Source: Coriobacteriales bacterium (lineage in GTDB: Bacteria > Actinomycetota > Coriobacteriia > Coriobacteriales > JAEZZM01). From it: a stretch of 9,282 nt of DNA. Within the stretch, counting starts at the first letter, position 1, and each line of letters begins with the position of its first letter. Position numbers and translations under genes: made by a program. Below the pieces are notes generated by a model. It saw only the letters and a list, made by a program, of their open reading frames with translations. It had not been told where the DNA came from and ran no database searches. Location of the stretch: NCBI GenBank assembly GCA_029983705.1, contig JASBYZ010000056.1, positions 1 through 9,282 of the forward strand, in the 5' to 3' direction. Shown in pieces: positions 1-6,600 of the stretch.

Positions 1-754
1 AGGAGCATCTGGTGCTGACCTCGCAAACATCATAAACGAGGCAGCACTGAGAGCTGTACGCGAAGGCAGAAAATTGGTTGTCCAAGATGACCTTATGGAG
101 TCGGTTGAAACTGTTATTGCGGGTGCCCAAAGAAAAAGCTCAGTTCTCTCCCCTAAGGAGAAAAAGATTGTTGCCTACCACGAAATTGGCCACGCATTAG
201 TTGCTGCTAAGGTAAATAGGAAGGCACCAGTAACCAAGATCACTATTGTTCCAAGAACATCTGGAGCACTTGGTTACACCATGCAAGTTGAAGACGAAGA
301 GACATACCTCATGTCAAAGACTGATGCGATCAATAAGCTTAAGGTGCTCTCGGGTGGCCGAGCTGCTGAACAAGTTATCTTTGGTGACATCACCACCGGA
401 GCCTCAAATGATATTGAGCGCGCAACCCAAATCGCTAAGGACATGATTACCAGATACGGTATGTCAGAGAAATTTGGTTTTGTTGCCTTTGGTGAGCAGC
501 AATCCAAATACCTTGGTGGAGGCACTACTATAAACGGTTCTGAAGAAACCTTAAAAGAGGTTGACGCTGAGGTACAAGCACTTGTAAATGGTGCGCTTAA
601 TGACGCCATTCAAATCCTTAGAGAAAATAAGTTTAAGCTCCATGAGCTTGCTGCCTACCTTATGAAAAAAGAAACTATTACGGGCGATGAGTTCATGCAG
701 ATTCTAGACCCAGAAGGTCTTGATATAAAACCAGCTGAAGACGCTGAAAACTAA
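1..754 (+). CDS. ftsH: ATP-dependent zinc metalloprotease FtsH, C-terminal part (5' end outside window)
   Basis: FtsH is a membrane-anchored AAA+ protease that unfolds and degrades membrane and short-lived cytosolic proteins. Only the end of the AAA+ module and the protease domain are present. The reading frame is open from base 2, beginning with GASGADLANIINEAALRA, the helical lid of the AAA+ domain. The M41 zinc motif HEIGH is at bases 179-193. The third zinc ligand is expected at the Asp of TTGASNDIERAT (codon at 410-412), which matches the family pattern. The protein ends with an acidic tail (KPAEDAEN) and a TAA at 752-754. The N-terminal membrane segments and the Walker motifs lie upstream of the window. 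No transcription terminator follows; dinB starts 16 nt downstream, so the two are probably cotranscribed. An internal TTG at 74 could open a 226-residue frame, but codon continuity shows it is not the true start. Confidence 0.97.
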   Translation, partial: GASGADLANIINEAALRAVREGRKLVVQDDLMESVETVIAGAQRKSSVLSPKEKKIVAYHEIGHALVAAKVNRKAPVTKITIVPRTSGALGYTMQVEDEETYLMSKTDAINKLKVLSGGRAAEQVIFGDITTGASNDIERATQIAKDMITRYGMSEKFGFVAFGEQQSKYLGGGTTINGSEETLKEVDAEVQALVNGALNDAIQILRENKFKLHELAAYLMKKETITGDEFMQILDPEGLDIKPAEDAEN

Positions 755-770
755 GTAAAGAGATAAAGCT

Positions 771-825
771 ATGCATCTAGATCCATGGAGTGGTAAAGCA
801 ATAGGACTACTTGATCTAGATGCAT
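771..825 (+). promoter_or_regulatory. 13-bp perfect inverted repeat covering the dinB start codon
   Basis: ATGCATCTAGATC at 771-783 is the exact reverse complement of GATCTAGATGCAT at 813-825, separated by 29 nt. In mRNA this would form a 13-bp stem whose 5' arm begins with the dinB AUG, so it could hide the start codon. The 3' arm runs into six T (825-830), giving a terminator-like outline, although the stem is AT-rich and the loop is long. At the DNA level the arms also contain two copies of the palindrome ATCTAGAT (775-782 and 814-821), centred 39 bp apart, which could instead be protein binding sites. The repeat is directly visible; any regulatory role is inference. Confidence 0.5.
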
Positions 826-1994
826 TTTTTGCGTCTGTAGAGCAACTTGATCACCCTGAGTGGCGCGGAAAACCTGTAATTGTTGGTGGAGATGCAGGCA
901 AACGCGGTGTTGTGGCCACAGCATCATATGAGGCAAGAAAGTTTGGGGTACACTCCGCAATGCCAGCAGGACAAGCGCAAAAGCTTTGTCCTCAGGCAAT
1001 CTGGACTCATGGTAGATACGAGCGCTATAGAGAACTCTCTGACATTGTCATGTCCTACATTAAAGATGAAACCCCTTATATAGAACAAGTTTCAATTGAT
1101 GAGGCTTTTTTTGATATCACTCCTGGTAGATATTCTAAAGAACACCCAATCGAGATTGCAAAGCGCATACAAAAACATGTTGCAATCCTTGGGATAACTT
1201 GTTCAATAGGACTTTCAACTAATAAAACCTGCTCTAAGATTGCCTCTAATATCAAAAAACCTCACGGCTTCTTAGTGGTCTTTCCCGGAGATGAAAAAGA
1301 ATTTCTCTACCCTCTTCCAATCTCTAAACTTTCAGGAGTGGGCAAGGCAACTCAAGAAAAGCTTATCAAGTCGCATATTAAAACGCTTGGCCAACTTGCT
1401 ACAGCTGATGATGACTACCTCAAAGACTTACTAGGTATTAATGGAGCTAAATTAAAACTCAGAGCCCAAGGTATTAATGACTCAGAAGTTGATACAAGCG
1501 ATGAAGTAAAGTCTGTCTCTAATGAGAGAACTTTTGTGACAGATATTAATACGCATGAAGAACTCATCAGTGCACTCTCACATATCTGTTCCATGCTAGG
1601 GCCAAGGCTTAGAAAGCATAATCTCAAAGGACACACCATAACGCTCAAGCTTAGATACGACATGCAGCACACTCAAACCGTGCAGTACAAAATGGCCTAT
1701 GCGACAGATAATGAGTTTGAGCTCATTCCTTATGCAAAAAAGCTCTTTGACGATATATGGCAAAAAGGACGAGGGGTAAGACTCCTTGGTGTTGGCGTGT
1801 CTGGATTTACAGATACAGATGCTCAAATGGATTTATTTGCTGACGAGAAAAAACGTAAAGCCTTTGATGCCCTCGCCCATACTTCAGATAAAATCAAAGA
1901 GAAATATGGTGAATCTACCTTACAATACGGGCGAGACATCAGGTTTAAAGACAGTTTTTCTAAAACCTCGACTATGAATAAAAAGAAAGACTAA
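771..1994 (+). CDS. dinB: DNA polymerase IV (Y-family translesion polymerase)
   Basis: This is a Y-family error-prone polymerase that copies past damaged bases. The 407 residues are somewhat longer than the usual 350-360. Catalytic palm motifs are visible: LLDLDAFFASVEQ, with metal ligand D15 and a likely steric-gate residue F20, and SIDE at 108-111 with D110/E111. The fingers region includes VVATASYEARKFGV. A helix-hairpin-helix thumb segment (KLSGVGKATQEKL, about 186-198) and a little-finger domain (about 250-345, ending RGVRLLGVGVSGF) follow. QMDLF at 352-356 matches the sliding-clamp binding pentapeptide, and a basic tail of about 50 residues follows it. The ATG at 771 is the only reasonable start; the upstream AAAGAG is a modest ribosome site. 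No LexA-like operator was seen upstream. The frame is intact across a T7 and several A6/T6 runs. The start codon lies in a long inverted repeat, described separately. Confidence 0.96.
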   Translation: MHLDPWSGKAIGLLDLDAFFASVEQLDHPEWRGKPVIVGGDAGKRGVVATASYEARKFGVHSAMPAGQAQKLCPQAIWTHGRYERYRELSDIVMSYIKDETPYIEQVSIDEAFFDITPGRYSKEHPIEIAKRIQKHVAILGITCSIGLSTNKTCSKIASNIKKPHGFLVVFPGDEKEFLYPLPISKLSGVGKATQEKLIKSHIKTLGQLATADDDYLKDLLGINGAKLKLRAQGINDSEVDTSDEVKSVSNERTFVTDINTHEELISALSHICSMLGPRLRKHNLKGHTITLKLRYDMQHTQTVQYKMAYATDNEFELIPYAKKLFDDIWQKGRGVRLLGVGVSGFTDTDAQMDLFADEKKRKAFDALAHTSDKIKEKYGESTLQYGRDIRFKDSFSKTSTMNKKKD

Positions 1995-2022
1995 CTGCTA
2001 TAGCGATTTTTTATGTGATATT

Positions 2023-2058
2023 ATTACCTTAATACTTTAGTTATTTATAGAAGGTAAT
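2023..2058 (+). promoter_or_regulatory. Short inverted repeat overlapping the ribosome site of the ABC ATPase remnant
   Basis: ATTACCTT (2023-2030) pairs perfectly with AAGGTAAT (2051-2058) around a 20-nt loop. The right arm contains the only Shine-Dalgarno-like sequence (AAGGT, 2051-2055) before the ATPase frame, so the stem would hide it. With three G/C pairs in eight, the stem is weak. Because the loop is short and AT-rich and only a few T follow, it is also a poor terminator for dinB. The dinB-ATPase gap (1995-2061) holds a T6 run at 2007-2012 but no convincing promoter or terminator that I can see. Confidence 0.25.
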
Positions 2059-2061
2059 TAT

Positions 2062-2766
2062 ATTTTAGTAGTTGATAACCTTACTATTAAATATAAAAAT
2101 CATATTGTACTTAATGAGCTTTCGCTAAATATTAAAACACCTGGAATTTATGCTTTATGCGCTCCAAACGGTTATGGTAAAACCACTTTACTTAGAGCAA
2201 TTGGTGGAATGGATCTAAGAGCCTATAAAAATATTTATTTAATACCAAATGCTCATGGTGCTAAAAGAATCTATCCAAGCAATAAAATTGAATATCATAA
2301 ACAGCTGTTTTACTTTGAAAGTGAAGGCATGCTGTTTCCAAACCTAACTGTTATAGATCATCTTAAATTTATTTCAGATATTTTTGAAACTAAAGACAAT
2401 TATGTCAAGATAACTAACGCACTAGATATGAATTATTTTTTAAAAAGAATTAAAGAGCTATCTTTAGGCATGCGCCAACAGCTAATCATTGCCATGGCTA
2501 TTTCGAGTAACGCTAAATACATTATTCTTGATGAACCAAACAACGGGCTTGATATTTAAAGAAGTAGTTTAGTTAACACTCTAATAAAAAGTTATACTCA
2601 AAAAGATAAACTGGTATTCTATTCAAGCCATAATCTCAATCAGGTTGCTGATAATGCTCATCAAATTTTCTTCTTACAAGAAGGAAAAATTCAAAAGTAC
2701 GAGAAACCTGCTCGCAATCTCAAGAATGAGTTTTTAAAAACATATTCCTTAATTAAGAGTGATTAA
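2062..2766 (+). pseudogene. ABC transporter ATP-binding protein, broken (lost start codon, in-frame stop)
   Basis: This is the nucleotide-binding subunit of an ABC-2 type exporter. The frame-1 translation from 2062 reads as one complete ABC ATPase of about 234 codons. It has a Walker A region APNGYGKTT (34-42), signature LSLGMRQ (133-139), Walker B/D-loop YIILDEPNNGLD (153-164) and an H-loop SSH with His190. Two lesions break it. Codon 1, placed six bases after AAGGT, is ATT rather than ATG, and no ATG, GTG or TTG occurs in frame between the upstream stop at 2038 and codon 50 (2209). Codon 166 (2557-2559) is TAA, directly after the D-loop, while homology continues through the H-loop to a TAA at 2764-2766. 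A start at 2209 would omit Walker A, so the longest standard ORF (116 residues) cannot be an active ATPase. The first Walker A Gly is Ala, which may be a subfamily trait. The first permease begins 2 nt downstream. Confidence 0.85.
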
Positions 2767-2768
2767 AA

Positions 2769-4020
2769 ATGGATTACTTCAAAGGAATTTTAAGAACTCT
2801 TTTCTCTTTAATCCTATTTAATTTCAAAAAGGTGTTATCTTCACGAGTATTTATTATTTTCGTAATTATATTCTGCTTGTTTTCATGGATTGGCTTTTTC
2901 AACGTTCAAAATAGTGCACTTAATAATCTCATTCAATTTTCAGCTTCAACAGAATCCAGTAATTTTTCTTACACACTTGGTTTTAAAATCTTAAGTGAAG
3001 AAGATATAACTCAGCTAAAAAGCAATTTTTTAGAATCAGTCAAACAACAAAAGCAAAGTTTAATGATGGAGCCAACATCATTACAAAAAAAATAAGAGCT
3101 TACAAGATTTAAAACAAGACATATATTTTGAATATTCTTTAGCAAGTAAAACTGGAGATTTTAACAAATATACATCTGCTGAACATAAGTTTTACAAGCT
3201 TTTAGTTTCTCTTTACAAAGCTGATTTAAAGCCCGTAGAAGAAAATGTGGATCAAGATCCTGGCCCAGCTTACGCTAAAGCATATTTGGAATATCTCCGC
3301 ATACTTGAATCTCAAGATAAGAATTTGTATCCACCCGTAATGAAACCAGCTTTACTAATGCTTTCATCTTTTTGGATTTTTAACGATACGGCTATACTAC
3401 TTTTATTACTATCAGTAATTTCAATAAAAGTTATTTGCTCTGACAACTTTACAAATAACTTCTGCACACTACAGGTATTTCCCGTAAGCTCAACCTTGAT
3501 TTTTATATCTAATATTTTATCTATCGCATGTTTATACTTGCTAGTAATTACTTTAAGTGTAATTGCTCCTTTTGTTTACTCTACTATTAACTTTGGTTTA
3601 GGCCAATTTACGTATCCTACTTTACTAAGTGTTGAGAGCAATTTAAGCTCTCCAATAATAATTCCGCTCTCTTTATCTTTATTCTGCTTCTTTCTGATAT
3701 TTCTAATAAGCTCCTTAGCGCTCGGATCAGTATTTCAAACTGTTATGTTCGTTAGTAAAAATTCCTTAAGCATTTACATTTTGACAGTTAGCATGATTGT
3801 TCTAGCGAGTCTTGGATCAAGTTTAGAGTCACCCAAATTCATTCAACTTCTATATGCGCAAACCAAACTCTCAGATTTAAGCCCGCTACTTATCAGCGCA
3901 AAACCGTTATTAGTGTTTATTCGATTTACTTTAATTGCCCTATTATGCTTCATGTTTAGTTTATTGTTCAATCAGCTCAGAATTAAAATATCAGGAGCCT
4001 GTTATGGTCGCTCTAATTAA
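2769..4020 (+). pseudogene. ABC-2 type transporter permease 1, frameshifted
   Basis: This is a membrane subunit of the same exporter. The first part (2769-3095, frame 3) has one transmembrane segment (about residues 28-44) and the start of an extracytoplasmic region, then stops at TAA 3093-3095. Coding resumes in frame 1 from about 3091. Skipping one A in the A8 run at 3085-3092 joins the pieces into a 416-residue protein. After the junction come the rest of a roughly 150-residue hydrophilic region and about five more transmembrane segments (about 205-222, 247-269, 297-325, 332-349 and 380-400). The topology of one helix, a large external domain and five helices is typical of ABC-2 exporter permeases. 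NNFCTLQVFPVSS lies where such proteins contact the ATPase. A GTG at 3247 opens a 257-residue frame, but it has no good ribosome site and is probably not a separate gene. The 3' end overlaps permease 2 by 17 nt. The substrate is not deducible. Confidence 0.82.
3993..3997 (+). promoter_or_regulatory. Ribosome binding site fixing the permease 2 start
   Basis: AGGAG lies six bases before the ATG at 4004. It makes this ATG, rather than the upstream in-frame ATG at 3935, the likely start of permease 2, inside the last codons of permease 1. Confidence 0.7.
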
Positions 4021-4967
4021 ATTAGAGATTAAAAAATTAATCGCATCTCACATCTGGCTTGCAGCATTTATTCTCTGTTTACTTATTGTTTCAGCAGCGG
4101 GATTTACTTTTATTTTAAACGACTATACTCTCCAGGAAAGTAAATTAACTGACAAAGCAGAGTTAGAGTGGCAAGCAAATCTAAATGAAAATCAAGAACT
4201 CATAAACAGCCTGTTAAAAACTAATCCTTCTAGTAAAGATTATCTGCATATGCAAAACAAATATCTATCAATTATCACAAAGCATGAACAAACTAGTGAC
4301 CTGAGCATAATTCGATATAAATATAGTCAGATACTCTTAGACAAAGGATTCAATCAAGCTTATAGCTCATATTCTAATGCACCTGCTTTAAATCGTCTCT
4401 ATTTTAGGGCGCATACGCTCGGATGTATACCTTACATAATGACTTCACTCGTATTAAGCTTTTATTTAATGTGTTCTATTGCTCCTAGTAAATCTAAAGA
4501 GTTTTACAGAGTGATTCCAACTGCATCTATACAAAATTATATAAACAAGTTTTTTAGTTGCAATATTTGCAAGCACACTAATATACCTGCTAGTAAACCT
4601 AATTATTTTTTCTGTCGAAAGCTTTACTGCAGGAATTGGAGATATTAACTACCCTGTTATGGCCAGAAATATAGATTCAAGAATTTCAATTGTTAATTTA
4701 AACGATCTGATTCCTCAACAAATATATTCGACCACAATATGCATTATTGCTGTAATCTCACTTATAGGACTTTTATCCAGTTTTATAGACAACTCATTTA
4801 TACTTGTAGCAGCCCCATTGGTAAGCATATTCATGCTAGATAGCCAACAAATACTCACAATAAGTGAATTCAATTATATTATGCTTGATAACTGTCAATG
4901 CATACTCTTAGCAAGCTTTATATTAATATTTATGCGTTTGTGCATCTCTTTTATATTGAAAGACTAG
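4004..4967 (+). pseudogene. ABC-2 type transporter permease 2, frameshifted
   Basis: This is the second membrane subunit of the exporter and has the same plan as permease 1. It has one N-terminal helix (about 16-37), an extracytoplasmic region rich in charged and polar residues (about 40-140), then several helices. Frame 2 from ATG 4004 is convincing through EFYRVIPTASIQNYINKFF (residue 184), then becomes a non-hydrophobic, Cys-rich stretch and stops at 4646-4648. Frame 3 from about 4551 continues as expected with the hydrophobic LVAIFASTLIYLLVNLIIF and further helices to TAG 4965-4967. The two parts join if one T is skipped in the T6 run at 4550-4555, giving 320 residues. The downstream ATG at 4659 has no clear ribosome site and would make only a 102-residue fragment. 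The stop codon overlaps the rsfS stop on the other strand. Family-level function is secure; the substrate is unknown. Confidence 0.8.
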
Positions 4968-5320
4968 TTAGCTACAGCCTCAAACTCTAGACGAGGAGCA
5001 TCTCCCCATAAAGATTCGAGACGATAATAGTCACGAGCTTCTGGCTCAAATACATGCACCATCACAGAACCAAAATCAATAAGCTCCCATTTAGAAACCT
5101 TGCGGCCCTCAATTGCTAAAGGTCTTACATCTAGCTTATCTCTAAGCTTGTTTTCAATTTCATCTGTTACTGCATCTGCTTGACGATCATTATTAACAGA
5201 GGCAATTACAAAATAGTCAAATGAATCACTTAGAGCGCCAACCTCAAGTATGACAATATCAAAGGCCTTCTTGTCATCTGCAGCTTTTGCTGCTTCTAGA
5301 GCTATCTCTTTTGCTTGCAA
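4964..5320 (-). CDS. rsfS: Ribosomal silencing factor RsfS
   Basis: RsfS binds ribosomal protein uL14 and blocks joining of the ribosomal subunits, lowering translation when nutrients are scarce. The 118-residue product matches the usual family length. Conserved blocks are YFVIASVNNDRQ (36-47), EGRKVSKWELIDFG (71-84), MVHVFEPEARDYYRLE (87-102) and LWGDA (104-108). The start is TTG at 5320: an AAAGGA sits seven bases upstream, and the N-terminus length (MQAKEIALEAAKAADDKKAFDI) matches other RsfS proteins. An ATG at 5327 is in a different frame. The gene overlaps the end of yqeK by 19 nt, so translation of the two is probably coupled. This is the last gene of the minus-strand cluster. No terminator hairpin is evident after its stop, which shares CTAG with the converging permease remnant. 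Confidence 0.95.
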   Translation of the reverse strand: MQAKEIALEAAKAADDKKAFDIVILEVGALSDSFDYFVIASVNNDRQADAVTDEIENKLRDKLDVRPLAIEGRKVSKWELIDFGSVMVHVFEPEARDYYRLESLWGDAPRLEFEAVAN

Positions 5321-5922
5321 TCCGCATTCCTTTCTCGAATTAACTCATTCCAAATATCAATGCTTGGTGGGTATATTTGTTTATCATGTTTAAGCAAATA
5401 TTTCATGCTGTGTTTAAAACAGGTAAAGTACAACTCATCTAAAGTGAGCTTTTTGGATTTAGCGGCTATTTTATCTAGTGATTTAACACCCCGCGAAGGC
5501 TCAAGCATATCAGCACAATAGATAATCTTATCCAAGTTACTCATATCTTTGGCTGCGGTAGTATGTTTAGAAATTGCAACAAATACACTTGTAGGAAGTT
5601 CTGGAAACTCTTTTAAAGCAGAAAATGCTCCAGTCCATGCATGCAACAGTGGATAGTATTCTTTGAGTTCACTTTCGCTAAAGTCTCCAAGCTTATACTC
5701 TTTTACTAGTTCAATAAGCTCTTCATTACTATGCTCTTTATCCCAATCATGTAAGTATGCTGCTGCTATAGCGCTAAACTCATCAACCCCGTAGCGCTTT
5801 GCAAATTTTTGAGCGGTATCAACAACCCCTTTGACATGAAAAAACCGTCGAGAGCTGAGTCTTTTCTCGACGGCACTATGAATATCAACTAAGTATTGTT
5901 TTTGGCTCTCATTTAGTGCCAT
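5302..5922 (-). CDS. yqeK: YqeK-type HD-domain hydrolase (predicted Ap4A hydrolase)
   Basis: YqeK proteins are HD-superfamily enzymes that split diadenosine tetraphosphate symmetrically into two ADP using an iron or other metal centre. Counting from the upstream GTG at 5952 (216 residues), the expected metal ligands are His39 (FFHVKG), His68-Asp69 (LHDWDKE), His104 (LLHAWTGA), His130 (SKHTTA) and Asp148 (IIYCADMLEPSRG), all present. The ATG at 5922 is preferred as the start, giving 206 residues, because AAAGGTG lies just upstream (5927-5933); the GTG at 5952 has only a weak GGGT before it. The gene lies between nadD and rsfS, the order known from Bacillus-type yqe clusters, and overlaps rsfS by 19 nt. 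A terminator-like hairpin occurs inside its 5' coding part (codons 27-38 by the longer numbering), described separately. Confidence 0.93.
   Translation of the reverse strand: MALNESQKQYLVDIHSAVEKRLSSRRFFHVKGVVDTAQKFAKRYGVDEFSAIAAAYLHDWDKEHSNEELIELVKEYKLGDFSESELKEYYPLLHAWTGAFSALKEFPELPTSVFVAISKHTTAAKDMSNLDKIIYCADMLEPSRGVKSLDKIAAKSKKLTLDELYFTCFKHSMKYLLKHDKQIYPPSIDIWNELIRERNADCKQKR
5839..5873 (-). terminator. Intrinsic-terminator-like hairpin inside yqeK
   Basis: On the coding (minus) strand, CCGTCGAGA (5873-5865) is followed by an 11-nt loop, its exact complement TCTCGACGG (5853-5845) and then six T (5844-5839). A perfect 9-bp stem with six G/C pairs and a U6 tail is the standard outline of a Rho-independent terminator. 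It lies within codons for AVEKRLSSRRFF near the start of yqeK, with no stop codon nearby. If active, it would cut yqeK and rsfS expression unless translating ribosomes prevent folding. The structure is directly visible; activity is not shown. On the plus strand there is no T tail, so only minus-strand action is plausible. Confidence 0.5.
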
Positions 5923-5988
5923 AAAACACCTTTCATTACGTTTCTTACTCACTTTTTACCCAAGTTACTTAAAATAAATCTCTAATAC

Positions 5989-6600
5989 TTAATGCTTTCG
6001 ATAAAGCTTGTGTTTATGTATATAGCTAGCAACCTTAGCATCAGTGAGGTATCTAATCGAGTTACCTGCTCTTACCCTATCTCTCATATAAGAAGAAGAA
6101 ATTGCAAGCGCAGGAATTTCTAAATAACAAATTTCAACAGGAAAATTTACCTGTTTAAATTTCTTTTCAGCTTCATCAATATCATAGCCTGGACGTGTAG
6201 CTGCAATAAAGGAAGCATACTTGCCAATACCTTCAGCATTTTTCCAGGTCAATACATCAATAATTGCATCTGCACCGGTAATAAAAAAGAGCTTTGCATC
6301 CGGATAGATACCTTTAAGCTCTTTAAGCGTGTCATAGGTGTAGGTATCGCCCGGGCGATCAAGCTCCATTCTTGAAACACAAAAATGAGGATTTTGCTTT
6401 GTAGCAAGCTCAACCATATGAAAACGGTCTTCCTTATCACTTACGCCCCTACCTTTTTTCATTACAGGCACGCCCGCTGGCATAAAGATAACCCTATCGA
6501 GCTTGAAAGCCTCTCTGGCGTGTTCTGCAGTTACTAAGTGGCCAAAGTGTATCGGATCAAAAGTTCCACCCATAATACCTATACGCTGCGCTTTAGTCAT
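5989..6600 (-). CDS. nadD: Nicotinate-nucleotide adenylyltransferase NadD
   Basis: NadD transfers AMP from ATP to nicotinate mononucleotide to form deamido-NAD, the common step of NAD synthesis. The 203-residue length is normal. The nucleotidyltransferase signature GGTFDPIHFGH is at 11-21, with the two catalytic His at 18 and 21. The nicotinate-site region (PAGVPVMKKG, 41-50), GDTYTYDTLKEL (84-95), FITGADAIIDVLTWK (106-120) and the ATP-binding ISSSYMRDRVRAG (167-179) follow in the expected order. The start ATG overlaps the proA stop in TAATG, with AGAGGA upstream at short spacing inside the last proA codons, so translational coupling with proA is likely. About 66 nt separate it from the preferred yqeK start. 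No unusual residues were seen. Confidence 0.97.
   Translation of the reverse strand: MTKAQRIGIMGGTFDPIHFGHLVTAEHAREAFKLDRVIFMPAGVPVMKKGRGVSDKEDRFHMVELATKQNPHFCVSRMELDRPGDTYTYDTLKELKGIYPDAKLFFITGADAIIDVLTWKNAEGIGKYASFIAATRPGYDIDEAEKKFKQVNFPVEICYLEIPALAISSSYMRDRVRAGNSIRYLTDAKVASYIHKHKLYRKH

Noticed and set aside
274..609. Long minus-strand open frame opposite ftsH.
   Set aside because: It lies wholly antisense to a clear FtsH protease domain and has no motif or ribosome site of its own.
1992..2015. T6 run after dinB (2007-2012), preceded by GCTATAGC, as a dinB terminator.
   Set aside because: The palindrome is too short to form a stem with a loop, so only a T-rich patch remains.
2034..2766. 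Programmed stop-codon readthrough or recoding in the ATPase.
   Set aside because: The gene also lacks a normal start and both partner genes are frameshifted, so simple decay explains the TAA better.
3247..4020. A separate 257-residue membrane protein gene starting at GTG 3247.
   Set aside because: Coding character in the same frame extends upstream to the A8 tract, and no good ribosome site precedes the GTG. It is the C-terminal part of a frameshifted permease.
4659..4967. A separate 102-residue membrane protein gene.
   Set aside because: The same frame is hydrophobic and coding-like upstream from about 4551, which fits the second half of permease 2.
1995..4967. Insertion sequence or transposon carrying the ABC operon.
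   Set aside because: No transposase or integrase remnant, terminal inverted repeats or target duplication could be recognised at the edges by eye.
5987..6010. Small hairpin (GCTTT/AAAGC) at the nadD stop codon as a terminator.
   Set aside because: The stem is only about five pairs and AT-rich, with no T run after it on either strand, and yqeK follows closely.
6346..6359. 14-bp perfect palindrome ATCGCCCGGGCGAT inside nadD.
   Set aside because: About one palindrome of this length is expected by chance per such window, it has no loop or T tail, and it encodes the normal DRPGD segment of NadD.
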